Assembly: GCA_002347025.1 (NCBI GenBank)
Contig: DEAE01000002.1
Location: forward strand, 103,757-167,756
Source of the DNA: Acidobacteria bacterium UBA2990
GTDB taxonomy: Bacteria > Acidobacteriota > Vicinamibacteria > Vicinamibacterales > UBA8438
DNA: 64,000 bases
Reading direction: 5' to 3'
In this document: positions 28,160 through 37,043 of the stretch, in pieces
How positions within the stretch are numbered: the first letter of the stretch is position 1
Layout of the letters: every line of letters starts with the position of its first letter
Translations under genes and position numbers: made by a program
The notes under the pieces: model-generated
What the model saw: the letters and a program-made list of their open reading frames with translations, nothing else
Database searches by the model: none
Told to the model about the DNA's origin: nothing

Positions 28160-29641
28160 ATGCGAGTTCTCGCGATCCAGTTGATAGCATTGCACTTGGT
28201 GTTGGGACCTGTCTCGGCAGCCGGCTCTCCGGGGACAGATATTGGTCTGCTTGGCGCGGTCAGAGGCGGTGATGCTACCGGTGTGCACGACGCCATCGAT
28301 GGCGGGGCTGATGTGACTGCTAGTGATCCGGATGGGACCACTGCTCTCCATTGGGCCGCACACGCCGACGATCCGGCTATCGTTGAACTGCTCTTGGCGG
28401 CCGGAGCCGACCCTCTGGCGGTTAACCGTTTTGGGGTGGCCCCGATCGCATTGGCCTGTGTTAATGGCAATGCTCCCATTGTGAGATTGTTGCTGGATGC
28501 CGGGGCTGACCCAAACACAGTGTTGGCTGAGGGGGAGACCTCCCTCATGACAGCGGCCCGCACCGGCTCCCTTGAGGTTGTGAGGCTGCTGCTTGAGCGT
28601 GGAGCCGATGTGAACGCGAGGGATGCCTGGCGAGGGCAGACGGCCCTCATGTGGGCCTCGGCTGAAGGGCATGCACAGATCATCCCGACCATGTTGTCCT
28701 ATGGTGGCGATATGACGGCTCGGTCAGATAAGGGGTGGACCGCACTGCTGTTTGCTGTTCGTGAGGGGCAGATAGACGTAGTGCAAACCTTGCTTGAAGC
28801 TGGTGGCAACGTGGAAGAAACTCTTCCGGTTGAGGAGGAAAGACGCCGTGGCGGGACCAGTGCAGAACGCTCGGCTACCGGTCTCAATGCATTCCTGCTG
28901 GCGGCAGCCAATGCGCATTACGAACTTGCTGCATTCCTTGTTGACCGTGGGGCAGATGTGAATGTCTCGACAAGAGGTTGGACTGCGCTTCATCAGGTCT
29001 CTTGGGTGCGTAAAGCAGGTATTGCGGGTAGTAACAATCCTGCCCCGACCGGTTCGGGTAATATGACCAGTCTTGAGTTTGTTAAGAAACTCGTCGCCGC
29101 TGGCGCTGATGTCAATGCCCGGGTCACTATTCGACCGCCGGCGGGTATCACTAGGTTGAATTTCATTGGCGGAACCCCGTTTCTTTTGGCTGCCAGGACA
29201 GGCGATGCGGACTTGATGCGTCTGTTGGCCGACCTCGGTGCCGATCCACTACTTCCCAACGAAGATAACACTACCCCGATCATGGTCGCTGCCGGGGTCG
29301 GTACTGCCGCGCCTGGGGAAGACCCAGGGACTGAGGCCGAAGTGCTTGAAGCGGTCAAAATCGCACTTGAGCTAGGTGGGGATCTAAATGGTGTGGATGA
29401 CAAGGGTGAGACCGCGATGCATGGTGCCGCTTGGAAACATCTGCCTGGTGTGGTGGCTTTTCTCGCGCAAGCTGGTGCTGATGTAGACGTGTGGAATCAG
29501 CGGAACTCGAGAGACTGGACACCGCTCGATATTGTCGGGGTGCACCTCGATATGAATCGTCAGAGTAGTCCGGAGACTGCGGCTGCTATTCGGAAGGTCA
29601 TGATGGCTGCTGGGATTGCCCTTCCTCCAGTCGGTAATTAG
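28160..29641 (+). CDS. Exported ankyrin-repeat protein (cassette II)
   Basis: 493 residues, signal peptide ending near residue 20 (GPVSAAGS). About ten ankyrin repeats (GTTALHWAAHADD, GVAPIALACVNG, GETSLMTAARTGS, GQTALMWASAEGH). The eighth repeat has an insert with SWVRKAG and NPAPTGSG followed by FVKKLVAAGADVN, which is shared with cassette III but not with cassette I. A likely periplasmic protein-binding scaffold. It is the last gene of the cassette. Confidence 0.85.
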   Translation: MRVLAIQLIALHLVLGPVSAAGSPGTDIGLLGAVRGGDATGVHDAIDGGADVTASDPDGTTALHWAAHADDPAIVELLLAAGADPLAVNRFGVAPIALACVNGNAPIVRLLLDAGADPNTVLAEGETSLMTAARTGSLEVVRLLLERGADVNARDAWRGQTALMWASAEGHAQIIPTMLSYGGDMTARSDKGWTALLFAVREGQIDVVQTLLEAGGNVEETLPVEEERRRGGTSAERSATGLNAFLLAAANAHYELAAFLVDRGADVNVSTRGWTALHQVSWVRKAGIAGSNNPAPTGSGNMTSLEFVKKLVAAGADVNARVTIRPPAGITRLNFIGGTPFLLAARTGDADLMRLLADLGADPLLPNEDNTTPIMVAAGVGTAAPGEDPGTEAEVLEAVKIALELGGDLNGVDDKGETAMHGAAWKHLPGVVAFLAQAGADVDVWNQRNSRDWTPLDIVGVHLDMNRQSSPETAAAIRKVMMAAGIALPPVGN

Positions 29642-29833
29642 ATTGCTTGTGAGTCATCGCCCTCGTATTTAAACTGTTTCGGCGGTTAGCGCAGGCCCGG
29701 TCAAAGTTACTTCTACGTCCGTACATCCTCACCTTACTTGGCCTTGGGCAGAGCGACACTGGGTTCAGCGTGGCTTGTTCTTGTGTTGCTGTGCCTGCTA
29801 GCAAATCTGAAGTTCCAAGCTGTTTGAATTAAT

Positions 29834-29852
29834 AATGAGAACTGGTCTCATT
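29834..29852. promoter_or_regulatory. Fur-box-like 19-base palindrome
   Basis: AATGAGA-ACTGG-TCTCATT is a perfect 7-5-7 inverted repeat of the size and half-site type (AATGA...TCATT) of Fur boxes. It lies about 140 bases before the TolB-like lipoprotein gene. Confidence 0.5.
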
Positions 29853-29892
29853 TATATTGACTGATGGCCCGTCGGCGGTTAGTCTGTCCAAT

Positions 29893-29911
29893 AATGAGAC
29901 TCAATATCATT
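29893..29911. promoter_or_regulatory. Second Fur-box-like palindrome
   Basis: AATGAGA-CTCAA-TATCATT has the same half-sites with one mismatch, 59 bases from the first site and about 80 bases before the next start codon. Two boxes in one leader suggest real iron control of the genes from 29994 on. Confidence 0.5.
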
Positions 29912-29993
29912 TTTAACGGCTGGCCATTCGTTGTTTCCTCGGAACCAACTCGTTCTCATAGACCTAGTAGATATCCCCGGGGTGAACATTTCT

Positions 29994-31091
29994 ATGACTA
30001 GGCTATTGGCAGTTGGCGGCCGCGGTCCTGTCGGGCTTCTCTTTTTGGTCTCACTGTTTGGATGTGGTGGGGCAGACACTGAGGTAGTCGAGGACGTCAA
30101 GAGAGTCTCTGAGAGCGAATCCTCGTCTGATTCCCTTGAAGGGCGCCATCTTGCGAATCTGCGTCAGGTGACCTTCGGAGGTGAGAATGCTGAGGCCTAT
30201 TATTCGCCCGATGGTGAGCGGCTGATTTTTCAGAGTCGGCGTGACGGCGTGCCTTGTGACCAGATTTTTCAAATGGATTTGGATGGACGCAATGCTGGCA
30301 TGGTCAGCACGGGTGCGGGACGCACTACCTGTGGATATTTTCTATCTGATGGTGAGTCGATCATCTATTCATCCACTCATTTAGGGAATGTCGAATGTCC
30401 ACCAGAGCCTGGGTTTGAAAGGGGCTACGTATGGCCTATTTATGCTAGCTACGATATTTTCACTGCGAATTCCGATGGTAGCGGAATAACCCGAATCACC
30501 GAGAGCTCCGGATATGACGCGGAGGCAACCGTGGGACCGAATGGACGGGTAGTCTTCACAAGTGTCCGTGATGGTGATCTGGAGATTTATTCGATGAACG
30601 AGGATGGGTCTGATGTTCGTCGCTTGACGAATCGTCCCGGTCCAGATGGAGGCCCTTTCTTCTCTCATGATGGGCAGAACATTGTATTTAGAGGCAGAGA
30701 AATTCCTCCAGGTGAAGAACTCGATGATTACCGGTCGCTCTTGGAGCAGGAATTGTGGCGACCGACGGAACTTGAAATTTTCGTTATGGATGCCGATGGA
30801 GCTAACCTGCGACAGGTTACGGATTTAGGAGGAGCTAGCTTCGCACCCTTCTGGCACCCAGATAATGAGCGAATCATTTTTAGCTCCAATTGGCATAACC
30901 CAGGGGGCAGGAATTTTGATCTGTTTATGGTGCGAGAGGATGGCACTGACCTTGAGCAGATAACCTTTAATGAGACCTTTGATGGTTTTCCGATGTTTTC
31001 ACCAAACGGCGGACAACTTGTATTTGCTTCAAACCGAGATGCAGCTGCTGAAGGTGACACCAACGTGTTTGTTGCCGACTGGGTGGATTAG
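29994..31091 (+). CDS. TolB/PD40-type beta-propeller lipoprotein
   Basis: 365 residues from ATG 29994 (GGGGTG nine bases upstream). Signal with lipobox LFGCGG (Cys near 26). The mature part has repeated PD40 motifs: YSPDGERLIFQS, FLSDGESIIYSS, VGPNGRVVFTS, FSHDGQNIVFRG, WHPDNERIIFSS and FSPNGGQLVFAS, which make a six-blade propeller as in TolB. Probably anchored in a membrane and binds a partner. Downstream of two Fur-box-like sites. The partner is unknown. Confidence 0.75.
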   Translation: MTRLLAVGGRGPVGLLFLVSLFGCGGADTEVVEDVKRVSESESSSDSLEGRHLANLRQVTFGGENAEAYYSPDGERLIFQSRRDGVPCDQIFQMDLDGRNAGMVSTGAGRTTCGYFLSDGESIIYSSTHLGNVECPPEPGFERGYVWPIYASYDIFTANSDGSGITRITESSGYDAEATVGPNGRVVFTSVRDGDLEIYSMNEDGSDVRRLTNRPGPDGGPFFSHDGQNIVFRGREIPPGEELDDYRSLLEQELWRPTELEIFVMDADGANLRQVTDLGGASFAPFWHPDNERIIFSSNWHNPGGRNFDLFMVREDGTDLEQITFNETFDGFPMFSPNGGQLVFASNRDAAAEGDTNVFVADWVD

Positions 31092-31134
31092 AGGTTCGAG
31101 AGGCAGTGTCTAGGTCTACTTGTGGTGGGCAAAT

Positions 31135-31389
31135 ATGGGCGACGAATTGGGTGTTTTGGCAGATGGACTTGTTATTGCGATCCCGCTTGTCATACTGGTC
31201 GGATTGACAGTTGCTGGGTTGGGTACGTTGCTGTTGTGGGCTGAGGTGATACACCAGACAGGTATGTCCTGCTTGAAATGTCTAGGTGGGCGTGGTTGTA
31301 CCGAATGTGGTGGTGGAGTTACTGAATGCCACAATTGTCGGGGAGTAGCTGTCTGTGAAGCGTGTAGCCAGAAGCCTGTCAATTCCTGA
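31135..31389 (+). CDS. Small Cys-rich membrane protein
   Basis: 84 residues from ATG 31135 (a TTG five codons earlier is an alternative). One hydrophobic segment (about residues 10-38) and then a Cys cluster CLKCLGGRGC, CTECGGG, CHNCRG, CEAC, similar to the zinc-ribbon repeats of DnaJ. The four Cys pairs could bind zinc or iron. It sits 43 bases after the TolB-like gene. Its TGA overlaps the ATG of a possible micro-ORF. Confidence 0.55.
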   Translation: MGDELGVLADGLVIAIPLVILVGLTVAGLGTLLLWAEVIHQTGMSCLKCLGGRGCTECGGGVTECHNCRGVAVCEACSQKPVNS

Positions 31390-31472
31390 TGGTGGGTCGG
31401 TGGACGCCGGATGAGGTCGTTGAAGGTGTCCCTACCAACATACTGAGAGCTGGGTGGGCAACCAGGATATGA
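31389..31472 (+). CDS. Possible coupled micro-ORF (27 aa)
   Basis: ATG at 31389 overlaps the stop of the Cys-rich protein gene (TGATG). It encodes 27 residues beginning MVGRWTPDEVVEG and ends at TGA 31470-31472. No family. Only the overlap supports it. Confidence 0.25.
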   Translation: MVGRWTPDEVVEGVPTNILRAGWATRI

Positions 31473-31588
31473 GTCGTAGCGAATTGGCTGGACAGGTGTT
31501 GGTTAGATCGATCATGGGCCTTGTGGTATGTGACGACTTCCGTCGAAATGAGCCATCAATGGTGATGACTACTTCGGGAAATCAGTGA
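31469..31588 (+). CDS. Possible coupled micro-ORF (39 aa)
   Basis: ATG at 31469 overlaps the previous stop (ATGA). It encodes 39 residues (MSRSELAGQVLVRSIMG and on) and ends 10 bases before the exported CbiX-like gene. Supported only by the chain of overlaps. Confidence 0.25.
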   Translation: MSRSELAGQVLVRSIMGLVVCDDFRRNEPSMVMTTSGNQ

Positions 31589-31598
31589 GGGAAGGTTT

Positions 31599-33365
31599 TT
31601 GGCTAAGAGAATTATTGAGGACCTGTGTTCTGCGTTGAACATCGCAGCTCTTCTGATTGTCGGTTCTGTAACTCTGACCCCGCAATCAGTATTTTCTCAG
31701 GGTTTCTCCACGAGGGCCTCCGAGGCCATTCCCCTAGTGGCCCCGGCCGTACAGGGGGACACCGGATTCGTGGTGGTGGCGCCTGACCGGGGTTTCCTTG
31801 GTAACGAGGAAGTACGGGATGCATTTAGAAGGTTCAGTGAGTTGTTTCGAGCCGAGTTGGCGTTCTTGCCGTGGGATGGCGATGTGGCGAGATATGTGAG
31901 AAGGGCAGTTACTCGCCTGAGTGATAGAGGGGCTGGGCGTGTGGTTGTGTTGCCTCTTGTGGTAGCGGATTCCCACCCGTTGTTGCGACGTTTGGAACAG
32001 AGTTTCAGAGACGATCTTGCCGACGTTTTGATGGCTAAATCCTTTGGGAAATCGTATTTGGCTGAGGAGGTATTGATTGATCGCTTGAAGGCGAGTGCTC
32101 TGCTGAATCCGGCAGTGCGTGGTTCCGGTCGAGACGGTGACTCTGAGGGTGAAAAGACTGCCATTGTGATTGTGAGTGGTGGTGCTTTCGGAGACGAGGA
32201 GGAGATTCGTGGGATCGAAGATGAGGTTCAAGGGTTAGTCCGTCCAGTCGGTAGCTACTTCGATGTTTCAGAGACCCGAACGGTTGTGCTGAGGCATATA
32301 ACTGGTGGTGTCGATGGGGTACAGGCCTCGCTTGAGTATTTCAAGGTTGAGGTAGACCAACTCGTGGAATCCCATGATCAAGTGGTGGTGGTGCCCTTCT
32401 ACTTGAGCCAGAGGATGGACTCCATGATGGACGAAGTCCAGTTTCTCCGAAGGCAGGTCGATGGCAAGCAAGTCGTAGTACTGCCGCCTGGGCCGTTACC
32501 GCATGAGTTAGTCACCTTGTGGATGTGTCAAGAAGCTAACCGGTGGGTGCCGCTCAGAAAAGATGAGGTCGGCTTTGTAGTCATGCCTCACGGTTCAGAC
32601 ATTGATTGGAACGAATCGATACGAGAATCTTTGGCGGAACTAGAGCAGGATTACCCTCTTGAGTATGCCTTTTCGATGGCGGACTCCGAGGTTCTTAGAC
32701 GATCTGTACGCCGCCTTGAAGCTCGGGGTTATCGAGGCATCGTTGTCTTGCGTGTCTTTTCAATGGAGTCCTCATTCAGGGAGCGAATCGACTGGCTCTT
32801 AGGGTTGTCTGAGATGTCAGGAAATTCGATGGGTATGGGACTGCCGAAGCGTGTTCGGTCAGCGTCTCTCTTTGCGACTCTTGGAGGGGTAGAGGACCAC
32901 CCTTTGTTTGCCAGAGCCTTGCTGGACCGAGCCCTTGAAATCTCGACTCGGCCAACCGAAGAAGCGCTGTTTTTGCTTGGTCACGGGACTGGGCCTGGTC
33001 CGAGCAACCAGAAATGGCTGGATAACCTTGCGAGTATCCGCGAACAGATTAACGACTTAGGGCATGAGTTCGCCTCGGTGCATGTTGCGAATTGGCAGGA
33101 AGATTGGCCGGCCTTGCGCGATCTTGCAGTAGCTGAGATTCGAGCATTGGTGGACATGGAAATCGAGCAAGGGAGAGCCGTTTTAGTGGTCCCGGCTCGG
33201 ATTACGGGGACTGGTCCTGAAATTGGTGAGTTGGCTCATCTGGAACATGTCCGGGTTGGAACAGGTTTTGCTCCACACCCTTTGTTCAGAACTTGGGCGT
33301 CTAGCCAATTCGATGCAGGAAGAAGACTCCTGATGGAGGCAGTAAACACAGCGACTGATAGGTAG
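31599..33365 (+). CDS. Exported multi-domain CbiX-like chelatase
   Basis: 588 residues, TTG start with GAGGGAAGG upstream. Signal peptide ends near residue 34 (SVFSQG). Four tandem CbiX-like units can be read: unit 1 from about 56 (VVVAPDRGFLG, then GRVVVLPLVV and DSHPLLRRLE), unit 2 from about 187 (IVIVSGGAFG, then QVVVVPFYLS), unit 3 from about 327 (FVVMPHGSD, then RGIVVLRVF), unit 4 from about 457 (LFLLGHGTG, then AVLVVPARI). Units 3 and 4 keep the His of the GHGS-type motif; units 1 and 2 have lost it. CbiX inserts Co or Fe in sirohydrochlorin in the cytoplasm, so an exported form is unusual. A periplasmic cobalt/iron chelatase of class II exists in Desulfovibrio (CbiK-P). Role here may be haem or iron handling (inference). 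Confidence 0.65.
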   Translation: MAKRIIEDLCSALNIAALLIVGSVTLTPQSVFSQGFSTRASEAIPLVAPAVQGDTGFVVVAPDRGFLGNEEVRDAFRRFSELFRAELAFLPWDGDVARYVRRAVTRLSDRGAGRVVVLPLVVADSHPLLRRLEQSFRDDLADVLMAKSFGKSYLAEEVLIDRLKASALLNPAVRGSGRDGDSEGEKTAIVIVSGGAFGDEEEIRGIEDEVQGLVRPVGSYFDVSETRTVVLRHITGGVDGVQASLEYFKVEVDQLVESHDQVVVVPFYLSQRMDSMMDEVQFLRRQVDGKQVVVLPPGPLPHELVTLWMCQEANRWVPLRKDEVGFVVMPHGSDIDWNESIRESLAELEQDYPLEYAFSMADSEVLRRSVRRLEARGYRGIVVLRVFSMESSFRERIDWLLGLSEMSGNSMGMGLPKRVRSASLFATLGGVEDHPLFARALLDRALEISTRPTEEALFLLGHGTGPGPSNQKWLDNLASIREQINDLGHEFASVHVANWQEDWPALRDLAVAEIRALVDMEIEQGRAVLVVPARITGTGPEIGELAHLEHVRVGTGFAPHPLFRTWASSQFDAGRRLLMEAVNTATDR

Positions 33366-33485
33366 TGGGACGTTAGTAGTCGTGGCGCTGATGGTCCACT
33401 AATTGATCGCTATTCCAGTCCAGGTCTGAGAGTTGTCACGTCATTGTCATATGACTGGTAGTTGCCTTTCGGGAAGGCGTCCAGA

Positions 33486-33785
33486 ATGAGAGCTACGTGG
33501 ACGCTACTGTTGAGTGCTCTCTATCAGGACTTAAGAGAACGACTAAGGAAACGGTTGTCCATGGGTAAGAATTCATCGTCGAAGCAGAACGCTTCATCAA
33601 ACTGGTTTGTGACACGCTGTAGTCACGGATGTTTACATCTTGACTTGGGTCGTGTCTCTGTGAAGCTGTCACCGCCTGAGCTAAAGTCTTTGATCACGTT
33701 GCTAGGTGACGCCTATATAGAGCTGTGTGAGGATGAGCAGGTTCAGGTAGAGTTTGACCGCTCAACTGGAGAGTTTACCCATTAG
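33486..33785 (+). CDS. Small hypothetical protein
   Basis: 99 residues from ATG 33486 (GGGAAGG about eight bases upstream); an ATG at 33561 would give 74 residues. The N-terminus is basic and the C-terminal part has CSHGCLHLDLG then LSPPELKSLITLL. Family not recognised. It lies between the CbiX-like and PepSY genes on the same strand. Confidence 0.5.
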   Translation: MRATWTLLLSALYQDLRERLRKRLSMGKNSSSKQNASSNWFVTRCSHGCLHLDLGRVSVKLSPPELKSLITLLGDAYIELCEDEQVQVEFDRSTGEFTH

Positions 33786-33815
33786 TGCATCACCAGTGTC
33801 TGAGAAGCCAGCGAG

Positions 33816-34952
33816 ATGAATTTTCGAAAGATCATCTTTTGGATCCATTTACCTGTTGGGATCCTGAGTGGGCTGGTTGTGCTGATGATGTCTCTTACCG
33901 GTCTTATCTTGACCTATGAATGGCAACTTGAGGAATGGTCATTTCGCAATTATATAAGTGCAGGCACTAGAGATGGCAGGCCACTTACGGTGGGGATGCT
34001 CCTCGACAATCTTGCCCAAGTGGACCCGGAAGTTTCAGTGGGGTCGGTCATAATCAGAGCCGACCCACGTGAGCCGGCCGCGGTTAGCGTGGGTGCCGGG
34101 AGATTACTGTTTCTGGACCGATATAGCGGCCAAGTGCTTGGCGACAATAACAGTGCCGTACGGCGCTTACTTAGGAAGGTGAGGTCGATTCACCGATGGT
34201 TCGGTCTGGAGGGTCAGTATCAGGTGGCCGGCCGGACGTTCACGGCTGTGGCGAACCTTGGGTTCTTTTTCTTAATTGTTAGTGGGGTGTATCTCTGGTG
34301 GCCCCGAGGTTGCACTCGTGCGGCTATCAGGAACGCGACGTGGTTTCGCCGAGGCCTAACAAGCAAGGCACGTGATTTCAACTGGCACAATGTTATCGGG
34401 TTCTGGCTTGCACTGCCCCTGATCGTTATCGTCTTCAGTGGGGCGATGATTTCCTATCAATGGGTTGGCGACCTAGTTTACCGTGTCGTCGGGGAGTCTC
34501 CTCCGTTGCCCCGAGCGGTCACCCAGGCCGAAGGGATATCTGAGCAACCATCGTCGCCTCGGGTGGGAGGGCGGCTTCCCAGCTTGCTGACCTACGATGA
34601 GGCGGTAGTTCGTGCCGCCGGGGAGATGCCAGATTGGAACATCATGACCTTGGTGGTGCCAGAGGCTGGTGATTCTTTCCTTTCTGTGTCGGTTGATCGC
34701 GGGAGCGGGAGGCAGCCACCTAAACGGTTAGACTTGAGTTTTGATCGTCGGTCTGGTGAGCTCATTGGGCGCGATGGTTATGGGTTTTATAGCCAAGGAC
34801 GGAGGATTCGTCTGTGGTTGCGTTATGCCCACACGGGTGAAATCTATGGCGTATTCGGACAGACCGTCGCAGGGATGGCAAGCGCCGGTTCTGTCGTTCT
34901 AGTTTGGACTGGTCTGTCTTTGTCCTGGCGGCGATTTTTTGGTCCCAGTTAA
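33816..34952 (+). CDS. PepSY-associated transmembrane protein
   Basis: 378 residues with the PepSY_TM pattern: first membrane segment IFWIHLPVGILSGLVVLMM with TGLILTYEW, a periplasmic PepSY region, then IHRWFGLEG, a segment FFFLIVSGVYLWW, then FNWHNVIGFWLALPLIVIV, FSGAMISYQW, and a last segment with AGSVVLVWTGLSLSWRR. Such proteins are common in iron-uptake loci (reduction or uptake of ferric chelates). Paired His (IHRWFG, WHNVIGFW, YAHTGE) may bind haem. It is in the iron-related cluster, 30 bases after the previous gene. Confidence 0.8.
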   Translation: MNFRKIIFWIHLPVGILSGLVVLMMSLTGLILTYEWQLEEWSFRNYISAGTRDGRPLTVGMLLDNLAQVDPEVSVGSVIIRADPREPAAVSVGAGRLLFLDRYSGQVLGDNNSAVRRLLRKVRSIHRWFGLEGQYQVAGRTFTAVANLGFFFLIVSGVYLWWPRGCTRAAIRNATWFRRGLTSKARDFNWHNVIGFWLALPLIVIVFSGAMISYQWVGDLVYRVVGESPPLPRAVTQAEGISEQPSSPRVGGRLPSLLTYDEAVVRAAGEMPDWNIMTLVVPEAGDSFLSVSVDRGSGRQPPKRLDLSFDRRSGELIGRDGYGFYSQGRRIRLWLRYAHTGEIYGVFGQTVAGMASAGSVVLVWTGLSLSWRRFFGPS

Positions 34953-35438
34953 TTCTTCCCCTTTGATTTGGTAAACCTAGGGAATCCGTTGGATCATGGA
35001 CCTCATTGAAGTTAGATAATCTTGGGATGGGTACCTTGTCGCTGGTCTACGTCTTCTAAAGAAAAAACGAATATAACTGGAGTTTAACTCTCGCATTCAG
35101 CTATACGGAGGTCAATAGGGTAATGGCATGGACGATGCCTACACACTGTTGGAACTAGGGCTATAGCGCTTGGTTTGCTACGGTACGAGCCGGTCGGATG
35201 CTTCTGCGTCGACGGGATAGGGGAGTGGACCTGACCTTTCCAGTATTGTGGCTGACCAAAGGGGTAATGATGTGGCTTTGCTGAGTCAGGGAGATGGTGG
35301 TTTGGAGAATATCATCGACTAGGAAAGTTGACATAGGCCTGTTAGGCAATTGGCCAAAATTGAAATACCGTTCGATAGCACTTGGATTACCCAGCTTCTA
35401 GTGACCGAAAATGTGACTTAGAGTTAAGCACATGGTGC
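34953..35438. other. Non-coding gap
   Basis: Lies between convergent genes. I found no convincing gene, remnant or strong hairpin; only short closed frames. Confidence 0.4.
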
Positions 35439-36731
35439 CTAATCACGTGGTGAGGATAACCTGATGATCTCGCGACCAGCCCGTATGACGATGGCATCTT
35501 CGGACACTGCATATCCTGTTACTGGTCCATCAACGGACAGGTGGTTCGTTGATACCACTTCGACTGCTTCTGGCGATGCTCGAAGTACCTGGGTTGTGCC
35601 GTTCACTGTGAAGAAGTAAACATAGTCCTTGTGCCCGAGCGGTGTGGCCCATATGGATCCTGGCAATCTATGGACCCAGCGTGTCTCTCCAGTGTCAGGG
35701 TTGATGCACCGTGCGGCACCTGCCGGATTAACCCAGTAGACGCAGTGTTGATAGAGGAAGGGGGAAGCGAAATTTGAGGTGCTGCTTGCTCTCCACGCGA
35801 TATCAGAGCGGTCAAGTGTGCCGCTACGGTCTCGCTTGATAGCCAAGTTGGCTTCAACCCCAAGGCCTCCGGTAATGACCAGATTCTCTGTTACTGTTGG
35901 GGAAGCAACATTGTTCCCACTCAATCCTTCGAAGGTCCACAGTTGTTGACCTGTCTCGATGTCGAAGCCCTCTACTTGACCGGAAGCGCTCACGATGATC
36001 TCCCTGCCATCCGGTGACAGTGCAGGGGTGCTCCAGGCCACCCCAGCCTGTCTGTCAGACTTCCAAAGTGTCCTGCCGGTGTCACGGTCAACCGCGAGTA
36101 AATAGGAGTAGCTACTACGAGCGAGAAACACAACAACGGCATCAGGAGTTAGAAGTAGAGAGCTTCCTACACCGTGGTTTCCCGAAAAACTTCCATATTC
36201 ATTGCTTAGATTGCGATGCCAAACTGTGTTTCCCAGATGGTCCAGTGACCGGAGGTCACCGCTAGCAAAAAATGTATAGAGTCGCTCATGGTCGACTGCT
36301 GGTGTTGGAGCGGCTTTTGCAACGTATTCGTTGAACTCATGTTGTTCTGCTGCCTGAAATGATCGCCGCCAATGTTGGGTGCCATCATGAAGGTTTAAGG
36401 CAGTAACCCAGAGTGTTTCTTTCATAGGGCCGTCGATGGATGTTACGAAGACCGTGTTGTTCCAGATAACTGGGCTCGATTGGCCTATAGTTCCGTCGGT
36501 TGCTCTCCAGAGGACCTGGGCATCTGACCAAGACAGAGGCAGGCGTGAAGCCATGCTGATGCTGTTGCCTGCGCTACCCCGGAAACCTGTCCAATTACTA
36601 TCGTTTGCATTGGCGTTGACAGCAGCCAGCTCGCTCGCTGAGGGACTCTGAGCGATGCCTGACTGGGTATCGGTTAGCAGAAACAAGAGTGAAATGGCGA
36701 TGTGAAGTCTTGGAGATGTCTGAGTAGTCAT
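35439..36731 (-). CDS. Exported PQQ/BamB-like beta-propeller protein
   Basis: 430 residues, signal peptide ending near residue 27 (GIAQS). Propeller repeats with tryptophan-docking motifs: DSNWTGFRGS, ALNLHDGTQHWRRS, AVDRDTGRTLWKS, GFDIETGQQLWTF, CINPDTGETRWVH. It lacks the catalytic set of full quinoprotein dehydrogenases and is the size of BamB-type or orphan propellers. A Fur-box-like site lies about 100 bases upstream, so expression may depend on iron. Divergent from the Ser/Asp-rich protein gene. Confidence 0.7.
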   Translation of the reverse strand: MTTQTSPRLHIAISLLFLLTDTQSGIAQSPSASELAAVNANANDSNWTGFRGSAGNSISMASRLPLSWSDAQVLWRATDGTIGQSSPVIWNNTVFVTSIDGPMKETLWVTALNLHDGTQHWRRSFQAAEQHEFNEYVAKAAPTPAVDHERLYTFFASGDLRSLDHLGNTVWHRNLSNEYGSFSGNHGVGSSLLLTPDAVVVFLARSSYSYLLAVDRDTGRTLWKSDRQAGVAWSTPALSPDGREIIVSASGQVEGFDIETGQQLWTFEGLSGNNVASPTVTENLVITGGLGVEANLAIKRDRSGTLDRSDIAWRASSTSNFASPFLYQHCVYWVNPAGAARCINPDTGETRWVHRLPGSIWATPLGHKDYVYFFTVNGTTQVLRASPEAVEVVSTNHLSVDGPVTGYAVSEDAIVIRAGREIIRLSSPRD

Positions 36732-36828
36732 AAGCTGAAAACGGGGAAGCAGGTCGGTGTTTTGAAGAGTCGAAGTTTTGAGGATGGAGGCAGCTTGTCT
36801 GGAACAAATTACAAGTTCTTCATCATAT

Positions 36829-36847
36829 AATGATAATGAGTCTCAAT
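36829..36847. promoter_or_regulatory. Fur-box-like site upstream of the propeller gene
   Basis: AATGATA-ATGAG-TCTCAAT, with the same 7-5-7 layout as the sites at 29.8 kb but imperfect arms. It is 98 bases before the propeller start on the minus strand. Confidence 0.45.
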
Positions 36848-36955
36848 ACTAATATTGGTTTTTGGTTAGAAGTTGGTTCATGCAAACGGGTGGCAATTAG
36901 CCTCAGAATTGATGAGAACAAGACTTGACGGCGGCAGGCCATGACGTTAGTATTA

Positions 36956-36978
36956 ATGAAACTGAGACTCAGTCTCAT
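36956..36978. promoter_or_regulatory. Fur-box-like 23-base palindrome
   Basis: ATGAAACTGAG-A-CTCAGTCTCAT has 11-base arms with one mismatch. The TGAGA/TCTCA half-sites are the same as in the other three sites. It lies 66 bases before the start of the Ser/Asp-rich Tat lipoprotein gene. Confidence 0.5.
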
Positions 36979-37043
36979 ATATATGCCTACTTTGTGACAA
37001 GGCGACAAAAGGCTGGATTGGTTCACCAAAAGAGGAGCAAGCG

